Below, piece by piece: positions 25,414 through 33,317 of a stretch of 64,000 nucleotides of DNA. The position numbers and the translations under genes are program-made. The notes beneath the pieces are model-generated. The model was not told where the DNA came from and made no database searches. It was given only the letters and a program-made list of their open reading frames with translations. Position 1 is the stretch's first letter. Each line of letters starts with the position of its first letter. Origin of the DNA: Mycetocola zhadangensis (GTDB lineage Bacteria > Actinomycetota > Actinomycetes > Actinomycetales > Microbacteriaceae); the NCBI RefSeq assembly GCF_003668565.1, contig NZ_RCWJ01000002.1:620001-684000 (forward strand), given 5' to 3'.

Positions 25414-26417
25414 AGGCCGAGGTCTCCCAACTGGGCGGCGATCGAGGTTGCTGCCTCGACGTTGCGCACGCCTGCCTCGCCTGCCGCGAACGGCACGGTC
25501 ACGTACCGCTTGTTCACGACCGCGTCGAGGTTCGCGGTTGCCGGGTTGGACTCGAGCACCCCGATCTTCTTCTCGGCTGTGCCCCAATCGGAGACCACGA
25601 GAACGATGACGTCGGGGTTGGCGTCGACGACCGCTTCCCAGTTGAACGAGGTCCACGACTCGTCGACGTCGGCCGCGATGTTGGTGAGGCCGACGGCGTC
25701 CATGATCATCTGCGGTGCGCCAGATCCGGCACCGACGTACGGGGTATCCGAACCGCTCGAGTACCAGAGCGCGCTCACGTCCTCGACCGGCTCGATCGAC
25801 TCGAGCTGTACTTTCTGGGCGTCCACGAGTTCGGTGGCCGCGCCGGTCACATCGAAGATCGAGCCGACCTCTTCGATCTGTGCAAACACGTCGTCGAAGC
25901 TCAGCGACTCCGGCGCGTAGTCGGCTTCCTGGCATGCGGCGGGGGAGACGTAGGTGTTCACGCCGAGAGACTGCAGCGTCTCGCGCTCGCCGGCGCCATC
26001 CGCCGAGAAGTTCGACTCCCAGCCCGCGTAAATGAAGTCCGGCTCGAGGTCGAGTACGGCCTCCTGGCCGGGCACCTTGTCGCTGATCACGGGAACATCG
26101 GTGCCGCCGAGGTCTTCGGGGAGAGGGCCGTCGGGGAACGCGCGGCCAATCAGCGAATCTTCGAGACCGAGCGCTAGCAGCATTTCGGTTGTCGTGGACT
26201 TGATGCTCAACACCCGCTCCGGCGCCTTCTCAATCGTCAGCTCCGTGCCGCAATTGTCGAGGGTGAGCGGATAACCCGCCGTTTCCGGCGTGGCTGTTTT
26301 TGACGGTGAAACGGATGCTGCGGGGCTGGCACACGCAGAAACCGCGAGCAGCGATGCGGCGAGAGCAATTGCGGCGAGGGGCCGACCGAAACGGGAGAGG
26401 CGGGTGGGGAAAGTCAT
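25410..26417 (-). CDS. ABC substrate-binding lipoprotein, proposed F420-0 receptor
   Basis: A 335-residue BtuF/FepB-fold lipoprotein. Signal peptide and lipobox AVSAC fall at residues 20-30, and the mature part starts with a Ser/Thr-rich spacer. The fold marks are PERVLSIKSTTTEMLLALGLEDSLIGR, DLEPDFIYAGWESNF and NPDVIVLVVSDWG. SALWYSSGSDTPYVGAGSGAPQMIMDAVGL is the second lobe. It resembles the proteins of the TIGR03868 rule, but this is recalled and not searched. The start MTFPTRLSRF at 26417 was chosen because the signal peptide begins there; 46 extra codons upstream overlap nothing recognisable. No cobalamin riboswitch was seen upstream, which argues mildly against a corrin. Confidence 0.82.
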   Translation of the reverse strand: MTFPTRLSRFGRPLAAIALAASLLAVSACASPAASVSPSKTATPETAGYPLTLDNCGTELTIEKAPERVLSIKSTTTEMLLALGLEDSLIGRAFPDGPLPEDLGGTDVPVISDKVPGQEAVLDLEPDFIYAGWESNFSADGAGERETLQSLGVNTYVSPAACQEADYAPESLSFDDVFAQIEEVGSIFDVTGAATELVDAQKVQLESIEPVEDVSALWYSSGSDTPYVGAGSGAPQMIMDAVGLTNIAADVDESWTSFNWEAVVDANPDVIVLVVSDWGTAEKKIGVLESNPATANLDAVVNKRYVTVPFAAGEAGVRNVEAATSIAAQLGDLGL

Positions 26418-26551
26418 GTGACCTCGGATCGAGTGTGTGCGGTGAGAGAGCACAACAAGTACTCGTCTCGACCAGCCACCCAAATCCGGGCAAGCTCGAC
26501 CGGTCATACCCAACCGGCGGTCCTTTTCGACGATACACCCGCGCGGGGGCG

Positions 26552-27433
26552 TCAACCGAGCCAGGGTGAGAGGTCGAGCCGGCTGAGGCGAACCGGATCC
26601 GCCAGCACGTCGATAGCGGCGATCGCGTCCGCGCGAACCACGAAGCCCATCACAGAGAGCGCCTGCCCATTCCGAGCGACGACAACTCCGGCAGCCCCGT
26701 TCACGATGGCCGGCTGTGCGAAGGGAGCACCCTGTGCGAACATGATCGCCTGCTCACCGATGCTGCGTCCGCCCCGCAGGACGCGGGAGAGGCTCACACG
26801 GTCGGGTCCACCGTCCGACCGGAGTACCGCATCAGGGTCGAGCAGGGTGAGGAGAGCGGCGAAATCGCCTCGCCGTGAAGCAGCGAAGAAAGCGTCGACG
26901 ACCGCGCGCTGGCGGGCGGGGTCGGCATCCGGCATTGGGGCCGTTCCCACCCGTCGCCTGGCCCGGCTGGCGAGCTGCCTGGCCGCTGGCTCGGAGACCG
27001 CGAGGATCGTCGCCACGTCGCCAAACGGCACAGCGAAGATGTCATGGAGCACGAACGCGAGTCGTTCCGTCGGCGTGAGTGTGTCGAGCACAACCAGCAG
27101 TGCCAGGCCGACGGAGTCACCAAGAAGCGCTTCATGTTCGGGATCACTCGCGTCCACGCGGCTCACGATCGGGTCCGGCGTGTGCGGCGGAAATGGTTGC
27201 TCTGCACGGGTAGCGCGAGCCCGCAGCATGTTCAGGCAGACCCGCGAGGCGACGGTGGTGAGCCAGCCCCCCAAATTCTCAATTGCGTCTGCATCGCTGC
27301 GGCTGAGCCGAAGCCAGGTCTCCTGCACCGCATCGTCCGCTTCGCTCAGGGAGCCAAGCATCCGGTACGCCACCGCCCGCAACCGAGGGCGATGTGACTC
27401 GAAGGCGTCGGCGAGCACATCATCGACGTGCAT
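26552..27433 (-). CDS. ECF41-type sigma factor with SnoaL-like C-terminal domain
   Basis: A 293-residue RNA polymerase sigma factor. Sigma-2 is seen in YRMLGSLSEADDAVQETWLRL and GGWLTTVASRVCLNMLR, and sigma-4 in LTPTERLAFVLHDIFAVPFGDVATILAVSEPAARQLASRARRRV. The last 110 residues form the fused SnoaL-like domain that controls ECF41 activity. DGG near residue 205 and DPVRL near the end look like degenerate DGGGR and NPDKL motifs of that group. No anti-sigma gene is adjacent, as expected for ECF41. Divergent from an epimerase-like gene, the usual ECF41 target class, whose promoter matches the group's recognition sequence. Confidence 0.88.
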   Translation of the reverse strand: MHVDDVLADAFESHRPRLRAVAYRMLGSLSEADDAVQETWLRLSRSDADAIENLGGWLTTVASRVCLNMLRARATRAEQPFPPHTPDPIVSRVDASDPEHEALLGDSVGLALLVVLDTLTPTERLAFVLHDIFAVPFGDVATILAVSEPAARQLASRARRRVGTAPMPDADPARQRAVVDAFFAASRRGDFAALLTLLDPDAVLRSDGGPDRVSLSRVLRGGRSIGEQAIMFAQGAPFAQPAIVNGAAGVVVARNGQALSVMGFVVRADAIAAIDVLADPVRLSRLDLSPWLG

Positions 27434-27434
27434 G

Positions 27435-27461
27435 TGTCACACTCCCTCGCTTCCCGGGGTC
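27435..27461 (+). promoter_or_regulatory. Putative ECF41-dependent promoter
   Basis: TGTCACA at 27435-27441 equals the reported ECF41 -35 element. After a 16-nt spacer comes GGTC at 27458-27461, one mismatch from the -10 element CGTC. The epimerase ATG lies 33 nt further on at 27495, a sensible leader length. The -35 box lies immediately upstream of the sigma gene's start codon on the other strand. Confidence 0.65.
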
Positions 27462-27494
27462 ATTGCAGTAAAGCACGAACTTCATGGAGGAGAA

Positions 27495-28295
27495 ATGACT
27501 GAATTCACGATTTTGGTGACCGGAGGAACTGGCACTCTCGGTCGGCTCGTCGTTGCACGGTTGCGCGACGCGGGCGCGAACGTACGGGTGCTCAGCAGGA
27601 ACCCGGGCGAGGCGAGCGACGGCCTCGAATTTGTCCGGGGCGACCTCGCAACTGGCGCTGGGGTCGAGGACGCGGTTCGCGGAATCTCGACGATTATCCA
27701 TTGCGCGGGAAGCCAGAAGGGTGACGACGATAAGGCACGTGCTCTTGTCCGTGCGGTCAGGCAGGAGGGGATCAGGCACCTGGTCCACATCTCTGTCGTC
27801 GGTGCCGACAAGATCCCGGTGTCCAGAGGGGTGGACCGTGCGATGTTCGGTTACTTCGACTTCAAACGCAAGGCAGAGGAGATCGTGCGCGAGTCGGGCG
27901 TGCCATATTCCATACTTCGAGCGACCCAGTTCCACGACCTCAACCTCACTGCCGTGCGCGCTCTGGCCAAGCTGCCCGTCATCCCGTCGCCCGGCGGGTT
28001 CCGGTTCCAGCCGATCTCCGCTGATGAGGTCGCCGAGCGACTCGTCGAGCTGGCATTCGGCCGTCCGTCAGGGCTTGTGCCCGACATCGGAGGTCCTCGA
28101 ATTTATGCCATGACGGAACTGATTCGCGGATACCTTGCGAGAACCGGCAAGAGGCGTCCGATCGTACAGATGCGAATGCCGGGACGGGCTGCCGCCGCGT
28201 TCCGGGCAGGAGCGAACCTGACGCCCGAACACGCCGTCGGCACGCAGTCGTGGGAAGACTTCCTGACCGAACGGGTGGAAGGCGTGCGCGTTTGA
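27495..28295 (+). CDS. NAD(P)-binding NmrA/epimerase-like protein, ECF41 target
   Basis: A 266-residue atypical SDR. The Rossmann start is TILVTGGTGTLGRLVVARL, followed by VRVLSRNP for NADP-type ribose binding, and the middle has IIHCAGSQKGDDDKARALVRA and HLVHISVVGADKI. The classical catalytic YxxxK is not evident (YFDFKRKAEEIV lies in the right place), so it may act as a redox sensor or an ubiquinone-related oxidoreductase rather than a sugar epimerase. GGAGGAGA precedes ATG 27495; a long upstream extension of this frame runs across the sigma gene and is not real. Likely the main target of the adjacent sigma factor. Confidence 0.86.
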   Translation: MTEFTILVTGGTGTLGRLVVARLRDAGANVRVLSRNPGEASDGLEFVRGDLATGAGVEDAVRGISTIIHCAGSQKGDDDKARALVRAVRQEGIRHLVHISVVGADKIPVSRGVDRAMFGYFDFKRKAEEIVRESGVPYSILRATQFHDLNLTAVRALAKLPVIPSPGGFRFQPISADEVAERLVELAFGRPSGLVPDIGGPRIYAMTELIRGYLARTGKRRPIVQMRMPGRAAAAFRAGANLTPEHAVGTQSWEDFLTERVEGVRV

Positions 28296-28300
28296 AGCCC

Positions 28301-29155
28301 CTAGGACAGCACGTCCTTGGTTGCGAATCGGCTGTAGGCGAGGGCGAAGAACACGGCAATGTAGCCCGTCTGCAGGAGGGCGTTTGAGCCGAACGCGCTG
28401 AGGTCCGCTGGCTGGCTGAGCAGGCCGGCGAAGCCGAGCCAGTGCTGGGTGAATAGCCAGGGGTGCAGCCACTCCAGTTGTGGAAGAGCGCCGAGGATCT
28501 GCGAGACGACCGAGACGACGACGGTCGCAGCCATTGCGCCGACGGGCACCGTGGTGAGTGTCGAGATGAAGAGCCCGATCGCACACAGCCCGAGCAGGGA
28601 AACGGTGACGTATGCGGCGACAAGCAGCGAGCGCAGCACGGATTCGGCAACGCCGATCGTCTCGCCGGACAGCAGGGTGACCGGTCCGACCGGGAACAGT
28701 AGAGCGCCGATGACGGCGCCGACGACGACGAGGGTCAGTGTTGCCGCGAGACAAAAGGCAGCGGCGCCGGTGTACTTGACGAGGAGCAGACGCAGTCGCC
28801 CGGCCGGCGACACCAGGAGGTAGCGCAGTGTGCCGAGCCCGGCTTCGCCGGCGATGGTGTCTCCGGCGACGACTCCGATGGTGAGGGGCAGGAACAGGGG
28901 GATCGCCACAACCGTTGCCGTAAAGCTCACGAACAGGCCGTTCTGGGTCACGCGGTCAAGAAACGGCGGGCCCTCGCCCGGGTCGAGTTCGCTCGCTGTT
29001 AGTCGGACGGCGACGGCGAGCAGGATCGGGATCAGAGCGACGGCCGCGAGCATTGCCCACGTGCGCCGACGGCGGAACAACACAGACAACTCGCTGCCGA
29101 GCAGGTCGAGTCCCGGCCCAGGTCGGCGTTCGGTGGCGAGGTCAGGAGAGGACAT
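28301..29155 (-). CDS. ABC-2 type transporter permease
   Basis: A 284-residue membrane protein with about six hydrophobic segments, including an N-terminal one after LFRRRRTWAMLAAVALIPILL and a final one at LLQTGYIAVFFALAYSRF. It has the ABC2_membrane_5-like arrangement with a cytoplasmic GEAGLGTLRYLLVSPAGRLRLLLVK loop that should dock the ATPase. The ATG at 29155 follows GGGAGGG and overlaps the ATPase gene by 14 nt; the TTG at 29158 is less likely. Last gene of a three-gene operon with an ATPase and a LolA-like exported protein. Probable exporter; cargo unknown. Confidence 0.85.
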   Translation of the reverse strand: MSSPDLATERRPGPGLDLLGSELSVLFRRRRTWAMLAAVALIPILLAVAVRLTASELDPGEGPPFLDRVTQNGLFVSFTATVVAIPLFLPLTIGVVAGDTIAGEAGLGTLRYLLVSPAGRLRLLLVKYTGAAAFCLAATLTLVVVGAVIGALLFPVGPVTLLSGETIGVAESVLRSLLVAAYVTVSLLGLCAIGLFISTLTTVPVGAMAATVVVSVVSQILGALPQLEWLHPWLFTQHWLGFAGLLSQPADLSAFGSNALLQTGYIAVFFALAYSRFATKDVLS

Positions 29156-30110
29156 CAAATCCCTCCCCGGTCAGCGCGACAAACCGTTCTTCGAGGCTGG
29201 CTTCCTCGATGCCGTATCCGCGAACACGAACCCCAGCTTCGAGAAGTGCGGGGAGGATGCGGTCAGGGTCGAGTTCGGATGTATGCGGGAGGAGGGCCGT
29301 CACCTCGGTATGGCTGTCGCTGTGTGACGATCGCGTCGGAATGAGACCGAACCGGGCAAGCACGCTCTCGGTAGTTGTGACATCCGGAGTTCTCACTCGA
29401 ACGTGTGATTCGCCTGCACCACGAAGATCATCGAGTGAACCCTGAGCGACGATCGAGCCGGCGCTCATGATGGCGGCGTGTGTGCACATCTGCTCGACCT
29501 CGGCCAGCAGGTGGCTGGAGACGAAGACCGTCGTGCCCTCTGCGGCAAACGAACGCACGAGGTGGCGCACCTCACGGGTGCCCTGCGGATCGAGGCCGTT
29601 CGTCGGCTCGTCGAGGACAAGCAGGTCGCGTGGTGAGAGCAACGCGTTGGCGATTCCGAGGCGCTGCTTCATGCCGAGTGAGTATGCGCCGGCCTTTTTC
29701 GATGCGGCGTTGGTCAGCCCAACCCGCTCGAGCGCTTCTGCCACTCGGCCGGTGCGAGTGCGCCTGGAAGCATGCCGGTCTGCCGTGTCGAACCGGTGCA
29801 GGTTGGCCTCGCCGGAGAGAAACGGGTAAAACGCTGGTCCTTCGACCAGTGCGCCGACGCGAGGCAGCACCTCGCGGAGCTTGTTTGGCATGCTCTGCCC
29901 GAGCAGCTGAATCTCGCCGTCGGTTGGAGTGACGAGGCCGAGCAGCATCCGGATGCTTGTTGTCTTGCCTGATCCGTTTGGCCCCAGGAAGCCGAAGACC
30001 GAACCACGCGGCACCGCCAGGTCGATGGCGTTGACCGCCGTTTGGGTGCGGAATCGCTTCGTCAGGCCTCGCGTCTCGATTGCGAGGTCCGCGGTCGCGG
30101 CTGCCGTCAC
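29142..30110 (-). CDS. ABC transporter ATP-binding protein (exporter type)
   Basis: A 322-residue ATPase of the CcmA/drug-export class. Walker A is GPNGSGKTTSIRMLLG, the signature AYSLGMKQRLGIANALL (YSLGM replaces LSGGQ, common in this class), and Walker B LLVLDEPTNGLDPQG. A C-terminal extension of about 100 residues (from SAGSIVAQGSLDDL) is typical of exporters. GTG start at 30108-30110 in a GTGA overlap with the upstream LolA-like gene. It should pair with the downstream permease. Confidence 0.88.
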   Translation of the reverse strand: MTAAATADLAIETRGLTKRFRTQTAVNAIDLAVPRGSVFGFLGPNGSGKTTSIRMLLGLVTPTDGEIQLLGQSMPNKLREVLPRVGALVEGPAFYPFLSGEANLHRFDTADRHASRRTRTGRVAEALERVGLTNAASKKAGAYSLGMKQRLGIANALLSPRDLLVLDEPTNGLDPQGTREVRHLVRSFAAEGTTVFVSSHLLAEVEQMCTHAAIMSAGSIVAQGSLDDLRGAGESHVRVRTPDVTTTESVLARFGLIPTRSSHSDSHTEVTALLPHTSELDPDRILPALLEAGVRVRGYGIEEASLEERFVALTGEGFDVLS

Positions 30111-31237
30111 TGCGCGTTCGCCGCGGCCTGGAGCCTGTCGACGGTCACGGACCCAGCGAACACCCGTCCGTCGTCCGTCAGGAACACGTTGAGCAGAGAC
30201 GTCGAGAGAAGGCGACCGCCATCCACCTGGGTGGTGAGTTGGTCGAGCATCGGGTTATCGGCGAAGCTCTCGGGGGAGCTCGCCGCGGGGAGAGCCACGA
30301 TGGTCTCCCATCCGGAGCCTATGGTGGTCGGACCGTTGGCGTCTTCGGTCGGCGGGGTGTGCTCTCCGGCCGGCGGAGGTGACGGGAAGGGCATCTCTTC
30401 GACAGTGACACCGTCACCGGGGGTGTAGGCGAACAGGTCGGCGGCCGGGTCAGACAGATCAATCGAGCTGAAGCCGACCTGGAAGGCGGGTTCTTCCTGA
30501 CCCGATGCCGAGACGGTCACCTGAAGTGGAAGCCCGGTCTCGGAGTCAACGGCAATGGCCACAGACTCTGCAAGAGTTCCGGAAACCTTGGGGGTGAGGA
30601 TCAGTTCGTAGACCGTGCGACCGGCGACCCGGGCGTCAGTGCCCACGGTGATCTCGGTGGTCGGTTCAAGCTCCGTGAGGAGCCGGTCGGCAAGCTCGGG
30701 GGGAGTGAGCATCTCGTCGGCGTGGCCATCGAGCTTCTCGGGAGATGAAGATTTCAGGTCAGCGGGGATGGCGACATGGGTCGCCACATTCGATTCCGAG
30801 TCGTAGTACCAGGCGTCTGTGCCGTTGCTCACGGCTGTGCGCCTGGCGAGGTCTGCCTTCACCTCAACCCGCACGTTCGAGTCACCGGACACGTACACGT
30901 TGGCTTCGTGTGTTCCGCTGAGAAGTTCGAGCGCGCTCGACACGAGTTCGGTCGATTCCTCGACGGACAGGCCCGATTCTGAGCCGCCCATCGACTGCCC
31001 CATGCCGGCGACAGCGTCGATGTCGGGCAGGCCGAGTTCGGCCGTCTTGGTAACGGTGCCGGAGAACGAGTCTTCGGTGCTTTCAGAGACGAGAAGAAGA
31101 ACCTCCTTCGCCGTCTTGTCAGGCAGATCGACGGCGGCACCAGCTGAAAGCGGAATGGCGACAATACCGACCGCGACAAGCGCGGGTACTGCGAGGGCGG
31201 GAAGCCACTTGAGGGATTTACGCGACACGATCAACAT
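30107..31237 (-). CDS. LolA-like exported protein of an ABC operon
   Basis: A 376-residue secreted or membrane-anchored protein: basic N-terminus, hydrophobic stretch WLPALAVPALVAVGIVAIPLSAGA (residues 12-34), then a beta-rich domain resembling LolA/DUF2092/RseB. Blocks include SESTEDSFSGTVTKTAELG, GTHEANVYVSGDSNVRVEV and DTGLPLQV-like SETGLPLQVTVSA. The family often binds lipid or lipoprotein moieties. It starts the operon with the ABC exporter, so it may hand cargo to, or sense for, that transporter. C-terminal part (from TIGSGWETIVAL) is less conserved-looking. ATG 31237 has no strong ribosome site (AGGATG overlaps the start). Confidence 0.7.
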   Translation of the reverse strand: MLIVSRKSLKWLPALAVPALVAVGIVAIPLSAGAAVDLPDKTAKEVLLLVSESTEDSFSGTVTKTAELGLPDIDAVAGMGQSMGGSESGLSVEESTELVSSALELLSGTHEANVYVSGDSNVRVEVKADLARRTAVSNGTDAWYYDSESNVATHVAIPADLKSSSPEKLDGHADEMLTPPELADRLLTELEPTTEITVGTDARVAGRTVYELILTPKVSGTLAESVAIAVDSETGLPLQVTVSASGQEEPAFQVGFSSIDLSDPAADLFAYTPGDGVTVEEMPFPSPPPAGEHTPPTEDANGPTTIGSGWETIVALPAASSPESFADNPMLDQLTTQVDGGRLLSTSLLNVFLTDDGRVFAGSVTVDRLQAAANAQ

Positions 31238-31318
31238 CCTTTGTCGAATCGAAGTGGAGAGTCATGATACGCCGCTGAACTGGGTTTTTCCTCGAATTCG
31301 TCAGATGCTGATGGGTGC

Positions 31319-31741
31319 TCAGCCCACAACGGTCGCCCAGACGATATCCACCACGCACAGGCCGTCTCCTGTTTCGCGATAAAACACGTCGCTCGGGAAG
31401 ACTTCGCCAATTGCAACTCCCTCAGGCCCAACTTCGAGGTTGATGTTCCAGGCCGGATCCAGAGGTTCCTGGTCCTCCCAATACTCGGCGTGGAAGCGTT
31501 CCGGTTCGCCGGCTGAGAGGCCCGTCCAGTCCTGCGATTTCCCGAACTTGGGCTCCGCATCGCCGCACGTGAGCGTGTCTTCGTCGCCAGTAGCTGCGGC
31601 GCGGATGACCCTTTCGGTCGTGTCGATCACCCGACTTCCGTCCGGTCCCCAAATCACCGTATCCACGACCGAGCATCCCGTCAGAGCAGAAACAAATGTT
31701 GCCGCGATCGCGACGCAGGCCATGCGTCTGAGCGGAGTCAT
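31319..31741 (-). CDS. Hypothetical small lipoprotein
   Basis: A 140-residue protein with a signal peptide and lipobox ALTGC (Cys23), so it is probably anchored in the membrane. The mature part holds two further Cys (TLTCGDAEP and DGLCVVDI) that could form a disulfide, and is acidic. I do not recognise a family. It reads in the same direction as the LolA-like operon but 81 nt upstream of it, and follows the MocR gene by 46 nt. No function can be given. Confidence 0.65.
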   Translation of the reverse strand: MTPLRRMACVAIAATFVSALTGCSVVDTVIWGPDGSRVIDTTERVIRAAATGDEDTLTCGDAEPKFGKSQDWTGLSAGEPERFHAEYWEDQEPLDPAWNINLEVGPEGVAIGEVFPSDVFYRETGDGLCVVDIVWATVVG

Positions 31742-31787
31742 AGCCTCAACCTACAGTTCGTGGGCCCGCGACTGGCGGTGGAGTGCG

Positions 31788-33122
31788 TCAGCTTTTCACA
31801 GCAACACCGGCGAGTGCCTCGGCTACGAAGTCGAACTCATCGCCAAGTACGCCCGCGGTGACCCGTACGAACGATCCCGCATCCGGTGAAGCGAGATACG
31901 GCGTTCCGCCAGCAACACGGATGCCTGCGGCTGATAATTGCACCAGCGCACTTCGTTCGTCGGTCACGGGGATCCACGTATTGAGCCCATCGGCCAGGGT
32001 CGCGGAATACCCGTGGCGGGTGAGCGCGGACGCCAGCTCCTTCTGCCGGGAAAAGTAGACCATCCGCGCCTCGTTCACAGCATTCACGGACGCGTTCTCT
32101 GTGAGGAGCTCAGCCAGGATGGTCTGCACCATGCGGCTCGTCCATCCGGTGGTGAGCATGCGCCTGGACACGATACGGTTCACCAGCTCATCGGGCCCGC
32201 CAAGAGCCGCGATACGAAGATCGGGACCGTGTGTTTTGGAGAAGCTCCGTACGTGCAGGACCTGGCCCGGAATGAATGCCCCGAGGCTGACGTCGGGCTC
32301 CGTACTGATTCCCGCCGAGTGATCGTCTTCGATGACGACGGCGTCACTGGCGTGGCGGGAGGTTGTGATAACTCTCGCGAGTTCACGAGCACGTTCTTCG
32401 GTCATCGACGCACCCGTCGGGTTGTGCGCTCGAGGTTGCAGCACCACCGCGCGCGGCGATGACGTGAGGGCCTTGGCCAGCGCGCAAGGGAGCATCCCGA
32501 ATTCGTCAATGGCAACAGGGATACGCACGGCCCCGAGAGAGTCGAGGATGTCGAAGAACGGGGGGAACGTCGGGTCCTCGAGTGCCACGCGGTCTCCGAA
32601 CCGGACCACCTGCTCAAGCGCTCGCGACATTCCGTCGAGCGCGCCATCCACGACGGTGATGGCGTCAGCCGGATACGGCCAGGTGCGCTTCAACTCAGCG
32701 TGCAGGGCGGGAATGACGGGCTGATCGGTGTAGCTGAACGTTGTCGCGTGCTCGGACAGCCGGGACAGCGCGGGGCTGAGCGAGGGGAGCAGCGCGTCAT
32801 CGGGGGTGCCTCGAGAGAGATCGATTCTCGTCTGTTCGCCGTAACCCGCCATGCGCTGCATCCGGGGGCTCAGCCACGGCATCGCGGCCTGGCGTACAAA
32901 GCTTCCGCTGCGGCCACGCGAGACGATGAGTCCGACTGTTGACAGGGCCTGCCATGCGGCGCTCACCGTCGCGGGGCTCACGGCGAGTTCTGCGCCCAGT
33001 TCGCGGACGGTCGGAAGACGGTCTCCCGGTGCCAGCTGCCCCGAATTGATGAGTCGGGCGAGTGCAGCCGCGATGCCACGTGGGGAGCGGTCATCGATGA
33101 GATCTGCAAACGACTCAGCCAT
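31788..33122 (-). CDS. MocR/PdxR-type GntR regulator with aminotransferase domain
   Basis: A 444-residue fusion of a GntR winged helix (RGIAAALARLINSGQLAPGDRLPTVRELGAELAVSPATVSAAWQAL) with a fold-type I aminotransferase domain. The PLP lysine is in SFSKTHGPDLRIAALGG, the YTDQPVIPAL segment and the D of VVIEDDHSAG bind the cofactor. Such proteins usually sense an amino compound as a PLP adduct. It is divergent from the pyrimidine/beta-alanine operon, so beta-alanine or an intermediate is the likely effector. Start MAESFADLI at 33122 was chosen; the frame extends 49 codons upstream without family similarity. Confidence 0.88.
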   Translation of the reverse strand: MAESFADLIDDRSPRGIAAALARLINSGQLAPGDRLPTVRELGAELAVSPATVSAAWQALSTVGLIVSRGRSGSFVRQAAMPWLSPRMQRMAGYGEQTRIDLSRGTPDDALLPSLSPALSRLSEHATTFSYTDQPVIPALHAELKRTWPYPADAITVVDGALDGMSRALEQVVRFGDRVALEDPTFPPFFDILDSLGAVRIPVAIDEFGMLPCALAKALTSSPRAVVLQPRAHNPTGASMTEERARELARVITTSRHASDAVVIEDDHSAGISTEPDVSLGAFIPGQVLHVRSFSKTHGPDLRIAALGGPDELVNRIVSRRMLTTGWTSRMVQTILAELLTENASVNAVNEARMVYFSRQKELASALTRHGYSATLADGLNTWIPVTDERSALVQLSAAGIRVAGGTPYLASPDAGSFVRVTAGVLGDEFDFVAEALAGVAVKS

Positions 33123-33317
33123 CACAGGCCACCTTCTCCCGAATTGGGTATTTACGAATGCGTCACAGAGGGAAACAATGGAGAAATGTTCAACTCGAAT
33201 AATAACAAATGAGCGGAACAGCAAAATGGTCTTCCGGACTGGGGAACTGCTCCCGGGCCTGACAGGCAAACAACGGCGTAAAACACCTACCGCTCAATGA
33301 CGACACGGAGGCTAGAG
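33123..33317. promoter_or_regulatory. Divergent control region of the pyrimidine operon
   Basis: A 195-nt gap between the MocR regulator and the first catabolic gene. It is clearly more AT-rich than the surroundings between 33150 and 33240. AACA at 33173-33176 and TGTT at 33186-33189 flank a short imperfect palindrome, and AATAATAAC at 33198-33206 could hold a -10 element. No repeated operator is certain. Confidence 0.5.

Noticed and set aside
25414-25935. N-terminal 174-codon extension of the FecCD permease frame
   Set aside because: Arg-rich shadow of the binding-protein gene; the GTGA overlap at 25410-25413 is the natural start.
26418-26551. Cobalamin riboswitch before the binding-protein gene
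   Set aside because: No B12-box-like sequence or expected helices could be found, so no riboswitch is called.
26418-27494. N-terminal 359-codon extension of the epimerase-like frame
   Set aside because: It runs antisense through the ECF sigma gene, has Arg/Ser-rich shadow composition, and a strong ribosome site precedes the internal ATG at 27495.
33297-33317. Seven extra N-terminal codons of the beta-ureidopropionase
   Set aside because: The GGAGG ribosome site falls inside this extension and is correctly spaced to ATG 33318.
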